NCBI GenBank assembly: GCA_024231905.1
Contig: JAAEQC010000178.1
Coordinates: 42,049 to 106,048 of the forward strand
Length of the DNA stretch: 64,000 nucleotides
Direction: 5' to 3'
Source of the DNA: a bacterium
GTDB lineage: Bacteria; Krumholzibacteriota; Krumholzibacteriia; LZORAL124-64-63
The notes beneath the pieces were generated by a model. The model was not told where the DNA came from, ran no database searches, and saw only the letters and a list, made by a program, of their open reading frames with translations. Both the position numbers and the translations under genes were made by a program. This document shows, one piece after another, positions 49,070 through 58,600 of the stretch (within the stretch, counting starts at the first letter, position 1; every line of letters begins with the position of its first letter).

Positions 49070-50419
49070 CTACTCCACTACGCTAACCCAGAAGATCTGG
49101 TCCCCCCCACCAGCCGGCCGACCCACCCAGGCGATCTTCGAACCATCCAGAGAAGCCTGGGTGTCATTGAAGTCGTTGTCTGTAATCTCGTGGATCGCCG
49201 TCCCGTCCCAGTAGCGGATCTCCCAGTCGTGCCCGTCCCACACCTCGTAGGCGATGGCGCCGTCGTACAGCGACGGTGCGTACCCCGAGCCCACGTCGTG
49301 CACGGTCGTTCCGTCCCAGTAGGTGATCCGCGCCGGGCCGGTGCCGTGGACGTAGCCGATGGTGCCCTGGTACAGCGAGTAGGCGGTGGCCATGGTGGCA
49401 TCGAGCGTGTCGGTCAGGTCGGTGAGGCTGCCGTCCCAGAGATAGGTCCTGTGCCCTGTGCCGCCGTACAGGTCGTAGCTGCGCCAGACCACGGCGCCGT
49501 CTTCGGCCGAAAGGAAGTCGTTGTTCCAGTCGGCCGCGGGGCAGCAACTGTCGGAGATCAAAGACTCGCTGTGCGCGCTCTCGTTCCAGTAGCGGACTTC
49601 CTCGTGGATGGTGGGGCCGTGGAGCCAGACGAAGTCGCCCCCGCCGCACAGGTCGGGGTAGCGGTCGTCGACCACGTTATCGGTGAACTGTTCGAAACGC
49701 GGCACGCTGTAACGGTTGTAGACGAAGATCTCCCAGTCGATGCCGGGCCCTCCCCGCCCCTCCCAGACGATGCGCTCGGCGCCGTGGTTGTTGGGCCGCA
49801 GTTTCTCGCCGCCGTTGTCCGTCAGGCGCGTAAGCGCCGGGAAGGCGGAATCGAGGTTGGAGATGTAGATTTCGTTGCCCTCGCCGGTGACCGTGCGGAT
49901 CCAGACCACGTAGCCGTCGTCGAGGCAGGGGTGGATGTTCTGGCCGTCGCTGGTCAGTTGGTGGACGACGAAGGCGACGTCCCCCAAGGACGTGGTGACC
50001 ACGTTGGACAGGTTCGACCAGTTGGGTACTTCGTCGGCGGTCTTCAGGGCGAAGTAGTAGTCCCCATCGACGCCCGGATCGATGGCCATGCCCTGCTCCG
50101 TACCCGGGGCGGCCGGATCCGGCTCTGACCCGATCTGCGAGGCGGCCGCCCAGTTGGCGGCCGTGATCGGAGCGCCCGAGTAGCGGATGTCGTACTCGGC
50201 GGCGGTGCCCGTGGCGCCGTCGTCTCCGGGTGCCGTCCAGGCCAGGGTCACCACGGTGCCCGCGATGGACGCGACTCGCAGGTCGGCCACGGCGCCGGGT
50301 TCACTCGTATCGCCCGGTGAGAGGGGATCGTCGCCGCCGTCGTCGCCGCCACAGCCCGCGACAGGGAGCAGGAACACGGTCGTCAGACCCACGATCAGCA
50401 GTCCGATGAGCTTCTTCAA
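49070..50419 (-). CDS. Lipoprotein with FN3 domain and TolB-like propeller
   Basis: Lipobox LPVAGCGGDD; FN3 PGAVADLRVASIAGTVVTLAWTAPGDDGATGTAAEYDIRYS; repeated DGxIVWxG-type blades. Confidence 0.8.
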   Translation of the reverse strand: MKKLIGLLIVGLTTVFLLPVAGCGGDDGGDDPLSPGDTSEPGAVADLRVASIAGTVVTLAWTAPGDDGATGTAAEYDIRYSGAPITAANWAAASQIGSEPDPAAPGTEQGMAIDPGVDGDYYFALKTADEVPNWSNLSNVVTTSLGDVAFVVHQLTSDGQNIHPCLDDGYVVWIRTVTGEGNEIYISNLDSAFPALTRLTDNGGEKLRPNNHGAERIVWEGRGGPGIDWEIFVYNRYSVPRFEQFTDNVVDDRYPDLCGGGDFVWLHGPTIHEEVRYWNESAHSESLISDSCCPAADWNNDFLSAEDGAVVWRSYDLYGGTGHRTYLWDGSLTDLTDTLDATMATAYSLYQGTIGYVHGTGPARITYWDGTTVHDVGSGYAPSLYDGAIAYEVWDGHDWEIRYWDGTAIHEITDNDFNDTQASLDGSKIAWVGRPAGGGDQIFWVSVVE

Positions 50420-50588
50420 GACGGAATCCCCCCGCTCGGGTCAACGCCGGTCCATGGCCTTCCGGTGCCCAGATACAGTACGACCGGACGGCTTCTGAAT
50501 GCCGGCAATCTGGTTAGTGCGCCCTCGGGCACGGTCTCGGCTCCAAGTGCGCTTCGTTCCAAACTGTAGGACCGCGAACCGCCCTCAA

Positions 50589-50617
50589 TTGACACAAAGT
50601 ATTCAATCCTGTACGCT
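50589..50617 (+). promoter_or_regulatory. Putative sigma-70-type promoter for lipoprotein/radical SAM operon
   Basis: TTGACA-17 bp-TACGCT, 45 bp upstream of ATG 50663; GGGGGAGGG Shine-Dalgarno-like. Confidence 0.4.
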
Positions 50618-50662
50618 GCTCCCGGTCGCTGCGCCCCGCGGCACCTTGGGGGAGGGAAACCC

Positions 50663-51157
50663 ATGAAGACCATCTACCGCTGGCTCTGCCTGGCCATCGG
50701 CGCCGTCATCGGCTCCGGCTGCGACTCGGACGACTGCACCAACACGCCCGACTCCCGCACCGCCATGGTGAGCATCGACGGCCAGGTCGTCGACGAGCTC
50801 GGCGCTCCGTTGCCCAACATCCACGTGGCCTTCGAGGACGACGTGGCCGACACCACCGACGCCTCCGGCAACTGGTCCATCGCCACGCGCGGCTCGGTCC
50901 CCGCTTCCTGCGTGGAGGACGTGCAGGCCCCCTGCATGCTCACCGCCCACGAGGTGGGCCACCCGGACGGCGACATCTACCTGCCCAGCCGCGACGCCCT
51001 GCAACTGGAGCAGACCCTCGACGGCAACGGCAACTGGGACCTGGGACTCTGGGAGCAGCACGACGTCCGCGTGGTCATGTCCGGCAACGCGGTGCTCTAC
51101 GGTCCGCCCTGCGCCGCCCGCGCCTGGCTGAAGGCCTCCCGCTCGGGACCCGTTTGA
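50663..51157 (+). CDS. Lipoprotein with CarboxypepD_reg-like domain, coupled to radical SAM enzyme (candidate substrate)
   Basis: Lipobox AIGAVIGSGCDSDD; VSIDGQVVDELGAPLPNIHVAFEDDVADTTDASGNWSIATRG; stop TGA overlaps ATG of next gene (TGATG at 51155-51159). Confidence 0.8.
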   Translation: MKTIYRWLCLAIGAVIGSGCDSDDCTNTPDSRTAMVSIDGQVVDELGAPLPNIHVAFEDDVADTTDASGNWSIATRGSVPASCVEDVQAPCMLTAHEVGHPDGDIYLPSRDALQLEQTLDGNGNWDLGLWEQHDVRVVMSGNAVLYGPPCAARAWLKASRSGPV

Positions 51158-52335
51158 TGGCTCCGGGCGCTCCCCGCTGGTTGCGCCGCCGCCTCGTACC
51201 GGTGCACCAGGGACTGGAGCGCCGGGTCCACGAACTCTGCTACCTCTTCTTCGAGATCACCCAGCGCTGCAACCTGACCTGCCGCCACTGCGGCAGCGAC
51301 TGCACCCGCGACGCCGCCCAGCCCGACCTGCCGGCGGACGACGTGCTGCGGGTGCTGGGCCAGGTCCGCGAGCGCCACGACCCGGCGGGCATCACCGTCG
51401 CCTTGACCGGCGGCGAGCCGCTCCTCTATCCGGATTTCTGGAACCTGGCCCGCGCCATCACCGACCTGGGCTTCCCCTGGGGCATGGTCACCAACGGCTG
51501 GGCCTGGGACGAGGACACGGTCGACCAGGCGCGCCGGGCGGGCATGCGCACCGTTACCGTGAGCCACGACGGACCGGCACGGGTCCACGACTGGTTGCGC
51601 GGCCGCGCCGGATCCCACGACCGGGCCTGCCGCGCCTTGCGCATGCTGGCCCGGGCGCCCTGGCTCGAAGCCCTGGACGTGGTGACCTGCGTCCATCCCC
51701 GCAACCTGGCCCACCTGGACGCCACGCGACTCGAACTCACGGCCCTGGGTGTGCCCCGCATGCGGGTGGCCACCATCTCGCCCATCGGCCGGGCCGCCGG
51801 CGACCGCGAACTGGTGCTCTCGCCCGGGGAGTTCCGCGGCCTCATGGCCTGGATCGAGAGCCGTCGTGGCACGGGCGGCACCCAGGTGACCTTCTCCGAG
51901 GCCGGCTACGTGGGCGCCTGCGACACCTCCGTGCGCGACCATCCCTTCTTCTGTCGGGCGGGGGTGAATGTGGCGGGGATCATGGCCGACGGATCCATCG
52001 GGGCCTGTCCGAACATCGACCGGCGCATCACCGAAGGCAACATCGCCGACCAGGACTTCTGCCGGGTCTGGGAGAATGGCTACCGCCGTTTCCGGGACCG
52101 CCGCTGGATGCGCACGGGCGACTGCACCGCCTGCGACGAGTGGCGCAATTGCCAGGGCCACGCCATGCACCTGTGGGACCCGGAAACCGGTCGCACCCGC
52201 GTGTGCTACCACCACGAATGCGGACTCCACGACCGTCCTGTCGATCCGGCGCCCCAGACCCTGTCCGTGCGTCAGGCGGGCGGACGGTCGGCGCCCGCCG
52301 CCCGGCCCGGATCCAAGGCGTCGAGCCAGCGGTAG
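51157..52335 (+). CDS. Radical SAM/SPASM peptide-maturase-like enzyme
   Basis: FFEITQRCNLTCRHCGSDC (CxxxCxxC), LTGGEPLLYPDFW, SPASM Cys pattern FFCRAGVNVAGIMADGSIGACPNI...DCTACDEWRNCQGHAMH...RVCYHHEC. Confidence 0.88.
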   Translation: MAPGAPRWLRRRLVPVHQGLERRVHELCYLFFEITQRCNLTCRHCGSDCTRDAAQPDLPADDVLRVLGQVRERHDPAGITVALTGGEPLLYPDFWNLARAITDLGFPWGMVTNGWAWDEDTVDQARRAGMRTVTVSHDGPARVHDWLRGRAGSHDRACRALRMLARAPWLEALDVVTCVHPRNLAHLDATRLELTALGVPRMRVATISPIGRAAGDRELVLSPGEFRGLMAWIESRRGTGGTQVTFSEAGYVGACDTSVRDHPFFCRAGVNVAGIMADGSIGACPNIDRRITEGNIADQDFCRVWENGYRRFRDRRWMRTGDCTACDEWRNCQGHAMHLWDPETGRTRVCYHHECGLHDRPVDPAPQTLSVRQAGGRSAPAARPGSKASSQR

Positions 52336-54737
52336 AGCGTTCCCCGCGACACACCCAGCTGGCGTGCCACCCGGGACTTGTTCCCGGCCGCCCGTGTGAG
52401 CATGCCGTGCAGCGCGTCCCAGGACATGCCCGCAGTGGAGCCGGCCGTCGCGGTCGCCTGGCCGGCGAAGAGCAATTCGCTGCGGCCGCCGGCCGCCTGG
52501 CGTCGCACGGCGGCGGGCCGACCCTGGAGGCGGCGCAGCCACAGGCCCTGGGCCAGGGATTCCACCTCGGCGGCGTTGCCGGGCCAGTCGTGTTCGGCCA
52601 CGGCTTGCAGGGAGGTGGGGTCGAGGATCTCGCGCGGCGCCAGGGACGAACCCTCGAGTCGCGTCAGGAAGTGCTCCATGAGGGCCATGACGTCGGCCGC
52701 TCGTTCGCGTAACGGCGGCACGGCCACGGTCATCAGGCGCAGACGGAAGTAGAGGTCCGGACGCAGCCGGTCCATGGGCGTGGGGTCGCTCGGGACGGTT
52801 TCCACCGTGGCCACCAGCCGCACGTCCAGGTCATGATCGTCGGCGGCACCCACCGGGCGCCAGACCCCGTCGCGTACGGCGGCCAGCAGCCGCTCCTGGA
52901 GGGCGTCCTCCAGACGGTCGATCCGGGTGAGCAGCAGGGTGCCGCCGGCGGCGCGCTCCAGCATACCGCCGTCGTCGCCGGAACCGAAGAGCTCCCGGGC
53001 CAGGTCTCCGGGGGGTGCGGCGGCGCAGTCCAGGCGGCGGAACGGACCGCCGGTCCGCGGACCGTGTTCGTGCAGCCGCTGGGCCAGCAGTTCCTTGCCC
53101 GAACCGGTCTCGCCCATGACCAGGACCGGTCCGTCGTAGCGGGCGAAGCCGTCGCACCGGCGCAGCACCTCCCGCATGGCGGGCGAGGCGGCGACGATGC
53201 GGGTCGCCGGGGCCCGGCGGGCCGAAAAGACCGTGCCGGGTTGCGGGGGCGGCGGACCGTCGGGCAGGCGCCGGCGGGCCAGTTCGGCCACGGTGGCGGC
53301 GATGCCTTCGCGCAGGGGCGTGCCTTCCAGGTCCGTGTCCAGGCGGTGGGCGACCAGGGCGTGGTTCCAGGCCTCGTCCAGCAGACGCCGGTTCCGGGTG
53401 CTGCTGGTGGTCGTGTCGCTGTCCAGACGCCGCAATCGCAGGCGGGCCGCCGTGTGGGCGGCGACCATGCGCTCGTGCCGGGCGCGCAGGCTCTCCAGGT
53501 CGGCCACGGCGCGGTCCGCCAGATCCTGGGCGTGGCTCCAGCGGCCCAGGTTGGCCGCATTCTCCGCCCGGCAGCGCCGGGTGACGGCGGCCTCGTAGTC
53601 GTCGCCCACTTCGGTGCAGAGGGCGCGCGCGTCGTCCAGGACCGCCAGCGCTTCCTCGTGCCGGCCCTCCAGGTCGAAGCACTCGCCTTCGCGACGACGC
53701 AGTTCCATGACCAGGTCGCCCCGCGGGGCCAGCCGGCCGGCGATCTTCATGGACCGCGCGTAGTAGGTGCGTGCCTCGGCGGGAAGCCCGGCGTCACGCT
53801 GGACGTCGCCCAGGAATTCCAGGGCCAGGGCCTGCTCCCGGGACAATTCGGCGTCCACGGCATGGCGCCAGCCCTGATGCAGTTCCCGGCTCGCTTCCTC
53901 GTACAGGCCCTGCAGGCGCCGCACATTGCCCAGAGCGATGCGGGCGCGGGCGAGCATGTCGCACCGCTCGCCCACGGTGGCGATCTCCTGCTCCAGGAGT
54001 TCGACCGCCGTGGCGTAGTCCCCCTGCTTGTAGCAGACGATGGCCAGGTTCTGGTAGTTCTGGGCCACGCGCAGGCGGGCGCCCAGGCCGTCGTTCAGGG
54101 CCAGGGCCTTCTCGAACCAGCGCCGGGCCTCTTCGAAGCGGCCCAGGGAGACACAGGTCCAGCCCAGGAAGTTGGTGGCCACGGCGCAGCGGCCCGGTTC
54201 GGCCAGCACCGTGAATGCCGAGCAGGCGTATTCCACATGGGACAGGGCGTCCTGCAGCCGGCCGCGCCAGCGCAGGGCCGCACCCAGCAACAGGCGCAAC
54301 TCGGCGTGCTCGACCGTGGGGGTGTCCGCCACCCTGGATAGGGCTTCGATCACGCCCTGCTCCACGGATTCGTACCGCTCCTGGAAGAGGTCCACGTGCC
54401 AGCGCAGGATGCGGACCTGGAGTTCGTCGGCCGCGAGCAGCTTGTGGGCCACGGCTGTGTCGAGCCAGGCCAGGGCGCCGTCGTGGTCCTTGTGTTCGAT
54501 CAGGCACCAGGCCCGCAGCAAGGCTGCGGCGCGGGTCCTGTCGGCGGCTTCGGGTGTGGACGCCGCGTCGCCCAGAAGATCCTGCAGCCGGTCGAGGGCT
54601 TCGTCGTAACGGCCCTGCAGGTGCAGCTCGCGGGCGGTGGCCAGGCCACGGGCCGGATCGGGCTGGGCACCGGCGCCCAGTTCGGCCGAGAAGGAGAATT
54701 CGAGAGGTCTCCGGCGAGAGAAGACGTCACCGCGCAT
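52272..54737 (-). CDS. TPR + degenerate AAA+ (sigma-54-activator-like) + Fis-type HTH regulator
   Basis: TPR N-terminus; ASPAMREVLRRCDGFARYDGPVLVMGETGSGKELLAQRLHEHGPR...RELFGSGDDGGMLERAAGGTLLLTRIDRL; C-term Fis HTH NKSRVARQLGVSRGTLYRWLDAL. Confidence 0.85.
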   Translation of the reverse strand: MRGDVFSRRRPLEFSFSAELGAGAQPDPARGLATARELHLQGRYDEALDRLQDLLGDAASTPEAADRTRAAALLRAWCLIEHKDHDGALAWLDTAVAHKLLAADELQVRILRWHVDLFQERYESVEQGVIEALSRVADTPTVEHAELRLLLGAALRWRGRLQDALSHVEYACSAFTVLAEPGRCAVATNFLGWTCVSLGRFEEARRWFEKALALNDGLGARLRVAQNYQNLAIVCYKQGDYATAVELLEQEIATVGERCDMLARARIALGNVRRLQGLYEEASRELHQGWRHAVDAELSREQALALEFLGDVQRDAGLPAEARTYYARSMKIAGRLAPRGDLVMELRRREGECFDLEGRHEEALAVLDDARALCTEVGDDYEAAVTRRCRAENAANLGRWSHAQDLADRAVADLESLRARHERMVAAHTAARLRLRRLDSDTTTSSTRNRRLLDEAWNHALVAHRLDTDLEGTPLREGIAATVAELARRRLPDGPPPPQPGTVFSARRAPATRIVAASPAMREVLRRCDGFARYDGPVLVMGETGSGKELLAQRLHEHGPRTGGPFRRLDCAAAPPGDLARELFGSGDDGGMLERAAGGTLLLTRIDRLEDALQERLLAAVRDGVWRPVGAADDHDLDVRLVATVETVPSDPTPMDRLRPDLYFRLRLMTVAVPPLRERAADVMALMEHFLTRLEGSSLAPREILDPTSLQAVAEHDWPGNAAEVESLAQGLWLRRLQGRPAAVRRQAAGGRSELLFAGQATATAGSTAGMSWDALHGMLTRAAGNKSRVARQLGVSRGTLYRWLDALDPGRAAGADRPPA

Positions 54738-55074
54738 GGTGCCACCCCCCCTCGGGCACGAGGCAGGACAGGGGCACGAAACCCCACGGGGTGTTGATCC
54801 CCAGCGTGAAGTCCAGGAAGACCGGCCGGGTCGACGCCGGCGCCATGCCCGGCGTGGATTCGAGGGTACTCGCTGCTAAGGAGGTCGTCTCCGGCTGCTT
54901 CACCGGGGCGTCGAAGGATGTGGCCCGGGGGCTGAGCACGCCGTCGCCGGGGTCGCCTTCCCGTACATCCACCTGCGGTTTGTAGGGCGTGCGGCCGGTG
55001 GCCGGGAGAGCGGGCACGAGGGTGACGAGAACGAACAGGACGAGAAGCACCCGCGCGAAGGGATGGACACGCAT
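54727..55074 (-). CDS. Small secreted protein, operonic with regulator
   Basis: MRVHPFARVLLVLFVLVTLVPALPATGRTPYKPQ...; 3' end overlaps regulator start by 11 bp. Confidence 0.6.
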   Translation of the reverse strand: MRVHPFARVLLVLFVLVTLVPALPATGRTPYKPQVDVREGDPGDGVLSPRATSFDAPVKQPETTSLAASTLESTPGMAPASTRPVFLDFTLGINTPWGFVPLSCLVPEGGWHHAR

Positions 55075-55658
55075 GTCGACTCCTGGCTCGGGACCGGCGG
55101 TCCCGCTGGTTGGCCTCATCGGCCCGCGTCGACATCCTGTCCACCGCCGTGGGGAGTCCGGCGGCGCGGGGCGACCCCGCTATCGGGGTGAATCCGAGCT
55201 GGAGCCGACCGTATCACCGGAATTGCTATATGGTCAATAAGTTTTTCAAACTAATATTACTTTTGATTTTGCGATCTAAAAACGGGACACTTTCGGAGGG
55301 TTCGATATGATTTTTAGTAATATTTGTGTGCCGCGTCAGGTGTTCCATCGGTGGGCTCCGGCTACCGCGTCGAAATCCGAAGAGAGGTGCGCAGCAATGA
55401 TTTCTTTATATAGAACGTGACCGCCGCTCTCAATGAACCGATTCAGGACGAGGTTCATCGCACCATCCTGGAAATGCTCCACTGAGGCTGTGGAAGTCCG
55501 GCGGAAGGCACCCGGAATGGAGTACCGGGGCGGTTCGCAGGGCGCCGGCGGGAGTCCCCACCGATTATCTCTGCGAAACAGGACTACAGAGACTATATTT
55601 TGGTCCGGCAACATTTTCGTGATACCGCCCGGACGCATCCCGTCCGACAACCCCCCGG

Positions 55659-58600
55659 ATGGTCACCGTGAAAAGCTTCTTCAAGCACCCGGTCATGGCG
55701 TTCCTGTCCTCTCTGAAGCTCGGCGCGGCGCTGCTGATCATCATCGCTTGGGCCAGCGGCTACGCGACCTTCTACGAGAGTTCGTGGGGCCGGGACGGAG
55801 CCTACGACGTCATCTACGCCGCGCGCTGGTTCGAGATCGTGCTGGCGGTCTTCACAGTGAACCTCATCCTGAACTTCGTCCGCCGCTGGCCCTACGAGGC
55901 CAGGGACTCGGGCTACATGCTCGTCCATGCGGCGGTGGTGGTGATTCTCCTCTCGGCGGGCATGACCCGCTACCTGGGCTACGAGGGCGTCATGCCCATC
56001 CGCGAGGGACAGACCACGGACTTCATCTACTCGGACAAGGTGTTCGTGCAGCTTGAGGCCGACGGCATCCGCTCCGGCTTCCCGGTGCGCCTGCACCGGC
56101 CGGGGCAGAAGAACATCTGGCGCGGCTTCTCGGTGAACGGAACCGAGTTCGAACTGGGTGTCACCGAGCACTGGAGCCACTTCACCGAGCGTTACGAGCA
56201 GGGCGGGGACGGACCCGCGGCCCTGCGCTTCGGCGTGCGCGAGGGGGGCGACGTCCACGACCACGTCATGGTCGCCGGCGAGTCCCTGGATATCGGCGGC
56301 GTGGACACCCGATTCCTGCGCCTGGGATTCCGCGGCGAGATGACGGCTTCGCGCCTGGGCGAGGTGCGGGTGCGCGTGGACGGGCAGACCTGCCTGGTGC
56401 CGATGGGCTGGCCCGCCGGCGATCCGGTCGCTTGCGGCGATTGGACCTTCGCCGTGGCCGAGTTCCAGACCGACTTCCGGGTGGGCGGCCCCTCTTCCGC
56501 CGACGGTCCCCTGAACAATCCCATGGTGAAGCTGGCCATCACCGCCCCGGACGGCACCGAGGGCGAGCGCGTCCTCTTCGCCCTGCACCCGGACTTCAGC
56601 ATGGGCCACAGCGGCGGCGAGACCATCTTCGAGGACCTGGATATGCTCTACTCCGCCAGCGCGGGCCTGGAGTTCGCCCAGGGCGGCGCCACGGGCGTGC
56701 AGGGACGGGCGAGCTTCGAGTTGGCCACCCTCCACATGGAGACCGAGGAGCGGGGCGTCGTCGCCGCCGGCGAGATCTTCGACATCCAGCCGTCGGTGCT
56801 GCTGTCGGGCAAGGACGGCGGCTTTGCCATCATCCCGGTGGAGGTGTGGGAATCGGCCGCCCGTGTGCCGGCCGAGAGCGACGATCCTGATGACCCAGCA
56901 GCGGCGCGCCTGGCCGTGCGGGATGACCAGGGGAACGAGGCCGAGATCATCGTCCGCAAGCACCGGGAGAACCTGCCGGTGAAGCTGGGCGAGCGCACGG
57001 TGAAGCTGGGCTGGGGATCCATCATGAGGAAGCTGCCCTACAGCCTCCACCTGGACGACTTCGTGCTGCAGACCTACCCGGGCAGCGACAACCCGGCCAC
57101 CTACGAGAGCTACGTCACCCTGCGCGACCCGGAAATGGGCATCGAAGGGCAGGAGGCGCACATCTACATGAACCACCCGCTGAATCACCGGGGGAGCAAG
57201 CACTTCCAGTCGTCCTACGATCCGGACCGCCAGGGCACGGTGCTGTCGGTGAATCACGACCCGGGCAAGTGGCCCACCTACTTCGGCTACACGCTCATCA
57301 GCGTGGGCTTCATCCTGGTCCTGTTGAAGGACCTGATCTGGCGCCGCAAGCGTCCCCGCAGCCTCGGCTCGGTGGCCGTGGCCCTGACGGCGGTCGCCCT
57401 GACGGCCGCCTGGAGCGGGACTACGCTGGCGCAGGAGGATGGCCAACCCGCAGACGATCCCCACGCCGGCCACAACCACGCACCGGGCGAGCATCCCACC
57501 AGTGGTGGCTGGGTCACCCTGACGGACGTGGCCCGTGAGGAGGCCAGCCGCCTGACCGTCCAGGATTACCGGGGCCGCATGAAGCCCCTGGACACCATGG
57601 CCCGCGAGCTTGTCATGAAGGTGTACAAGCGGACCAAGGTGCAGCACGAGGGCGAGACCCGGAATCCCATCGACGTGTATCTGAGCTGGTCCCTGAACGC
57701 GACCTACTGGTACGACCAGCCCGTCATCGGGGTGCGCAACGCGGGCCTGAAGGACCTGCTGGGCGTGAGCGCGGACACCAAGCACGTCTCCCTGTCCAGC
57801 CTCATCGAGAACGGGCGTTACCGCCTGAGCGAGGCCGTGGAGGCGGCCCACCGCACGCCCGACCGGGAGCGCTCCAAGACCCAGCGCAAGCTCATCACCT
57901 TCGACGAGCGGGCCCAGCTGCTGAACATGGCCTTCCAGGGCTCCCAACTGCGCCTCTTCCCGGTGGTCGACGACGCCAACGACACCTGGCTGGACATCCG
58001 TTCGGTCACCGCGCGGGTGCCCGGCCCGGTGGCCGAGACCTACGAGTCGGCCTTCAGGGAACTGGCCGGCGGCATCCAGGGCGCCGACAACGGCCGCATC
58101 CTCGGCGGCGTGCGGCAGATCGAGGCCTTGCAGCGGGAAAACGGCGCCCGGGTCATCCCCTCGGCCGGACGCGTCAACGCCGAGCTGAGCTACAACCGGG
58201 GCCACATCTTCTCCTGGGCCATGATCCCGTTCCTCGGGGCCTTCGTGATCCTCATGACAGTCTACGTGGTGAACCTCTTCCGCCACGGAGGAGCGCCGCT
58301 CAGCTTCCGCAACCCGTTCTACAGCCTGGGCGTGATCCTCTACTCGGCGGGCTTTCTCATGCAGATCTACGCCTACACCCTCAGGTGGATCGCTTCGGGC
58401 CGGGCGCCCCTGAGCAACGGCCACGAGTCCCTGCTCTTCATCAGCCTGGCGGTGGCCCTGGCGGGTCTCGTCTTCGAGCTGGTCTCCCGCATGGGTGTAC
58501 CCGCGGGTCTGGGCGGACTGCTGACGGTCATCGTTCTGGGCGTCTCCATGCTCTCAACCTTCGACCCGGCCATCGGCCCCCTGGTGCCGGTGTTGGTGAG

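Noticed and set aside
55593-58424. 943-aa minus-strand ORF opposite ResB-CcsA
   Set aside because: Shadow ORF; real gene on plus strand with ResB and WWD motifs.
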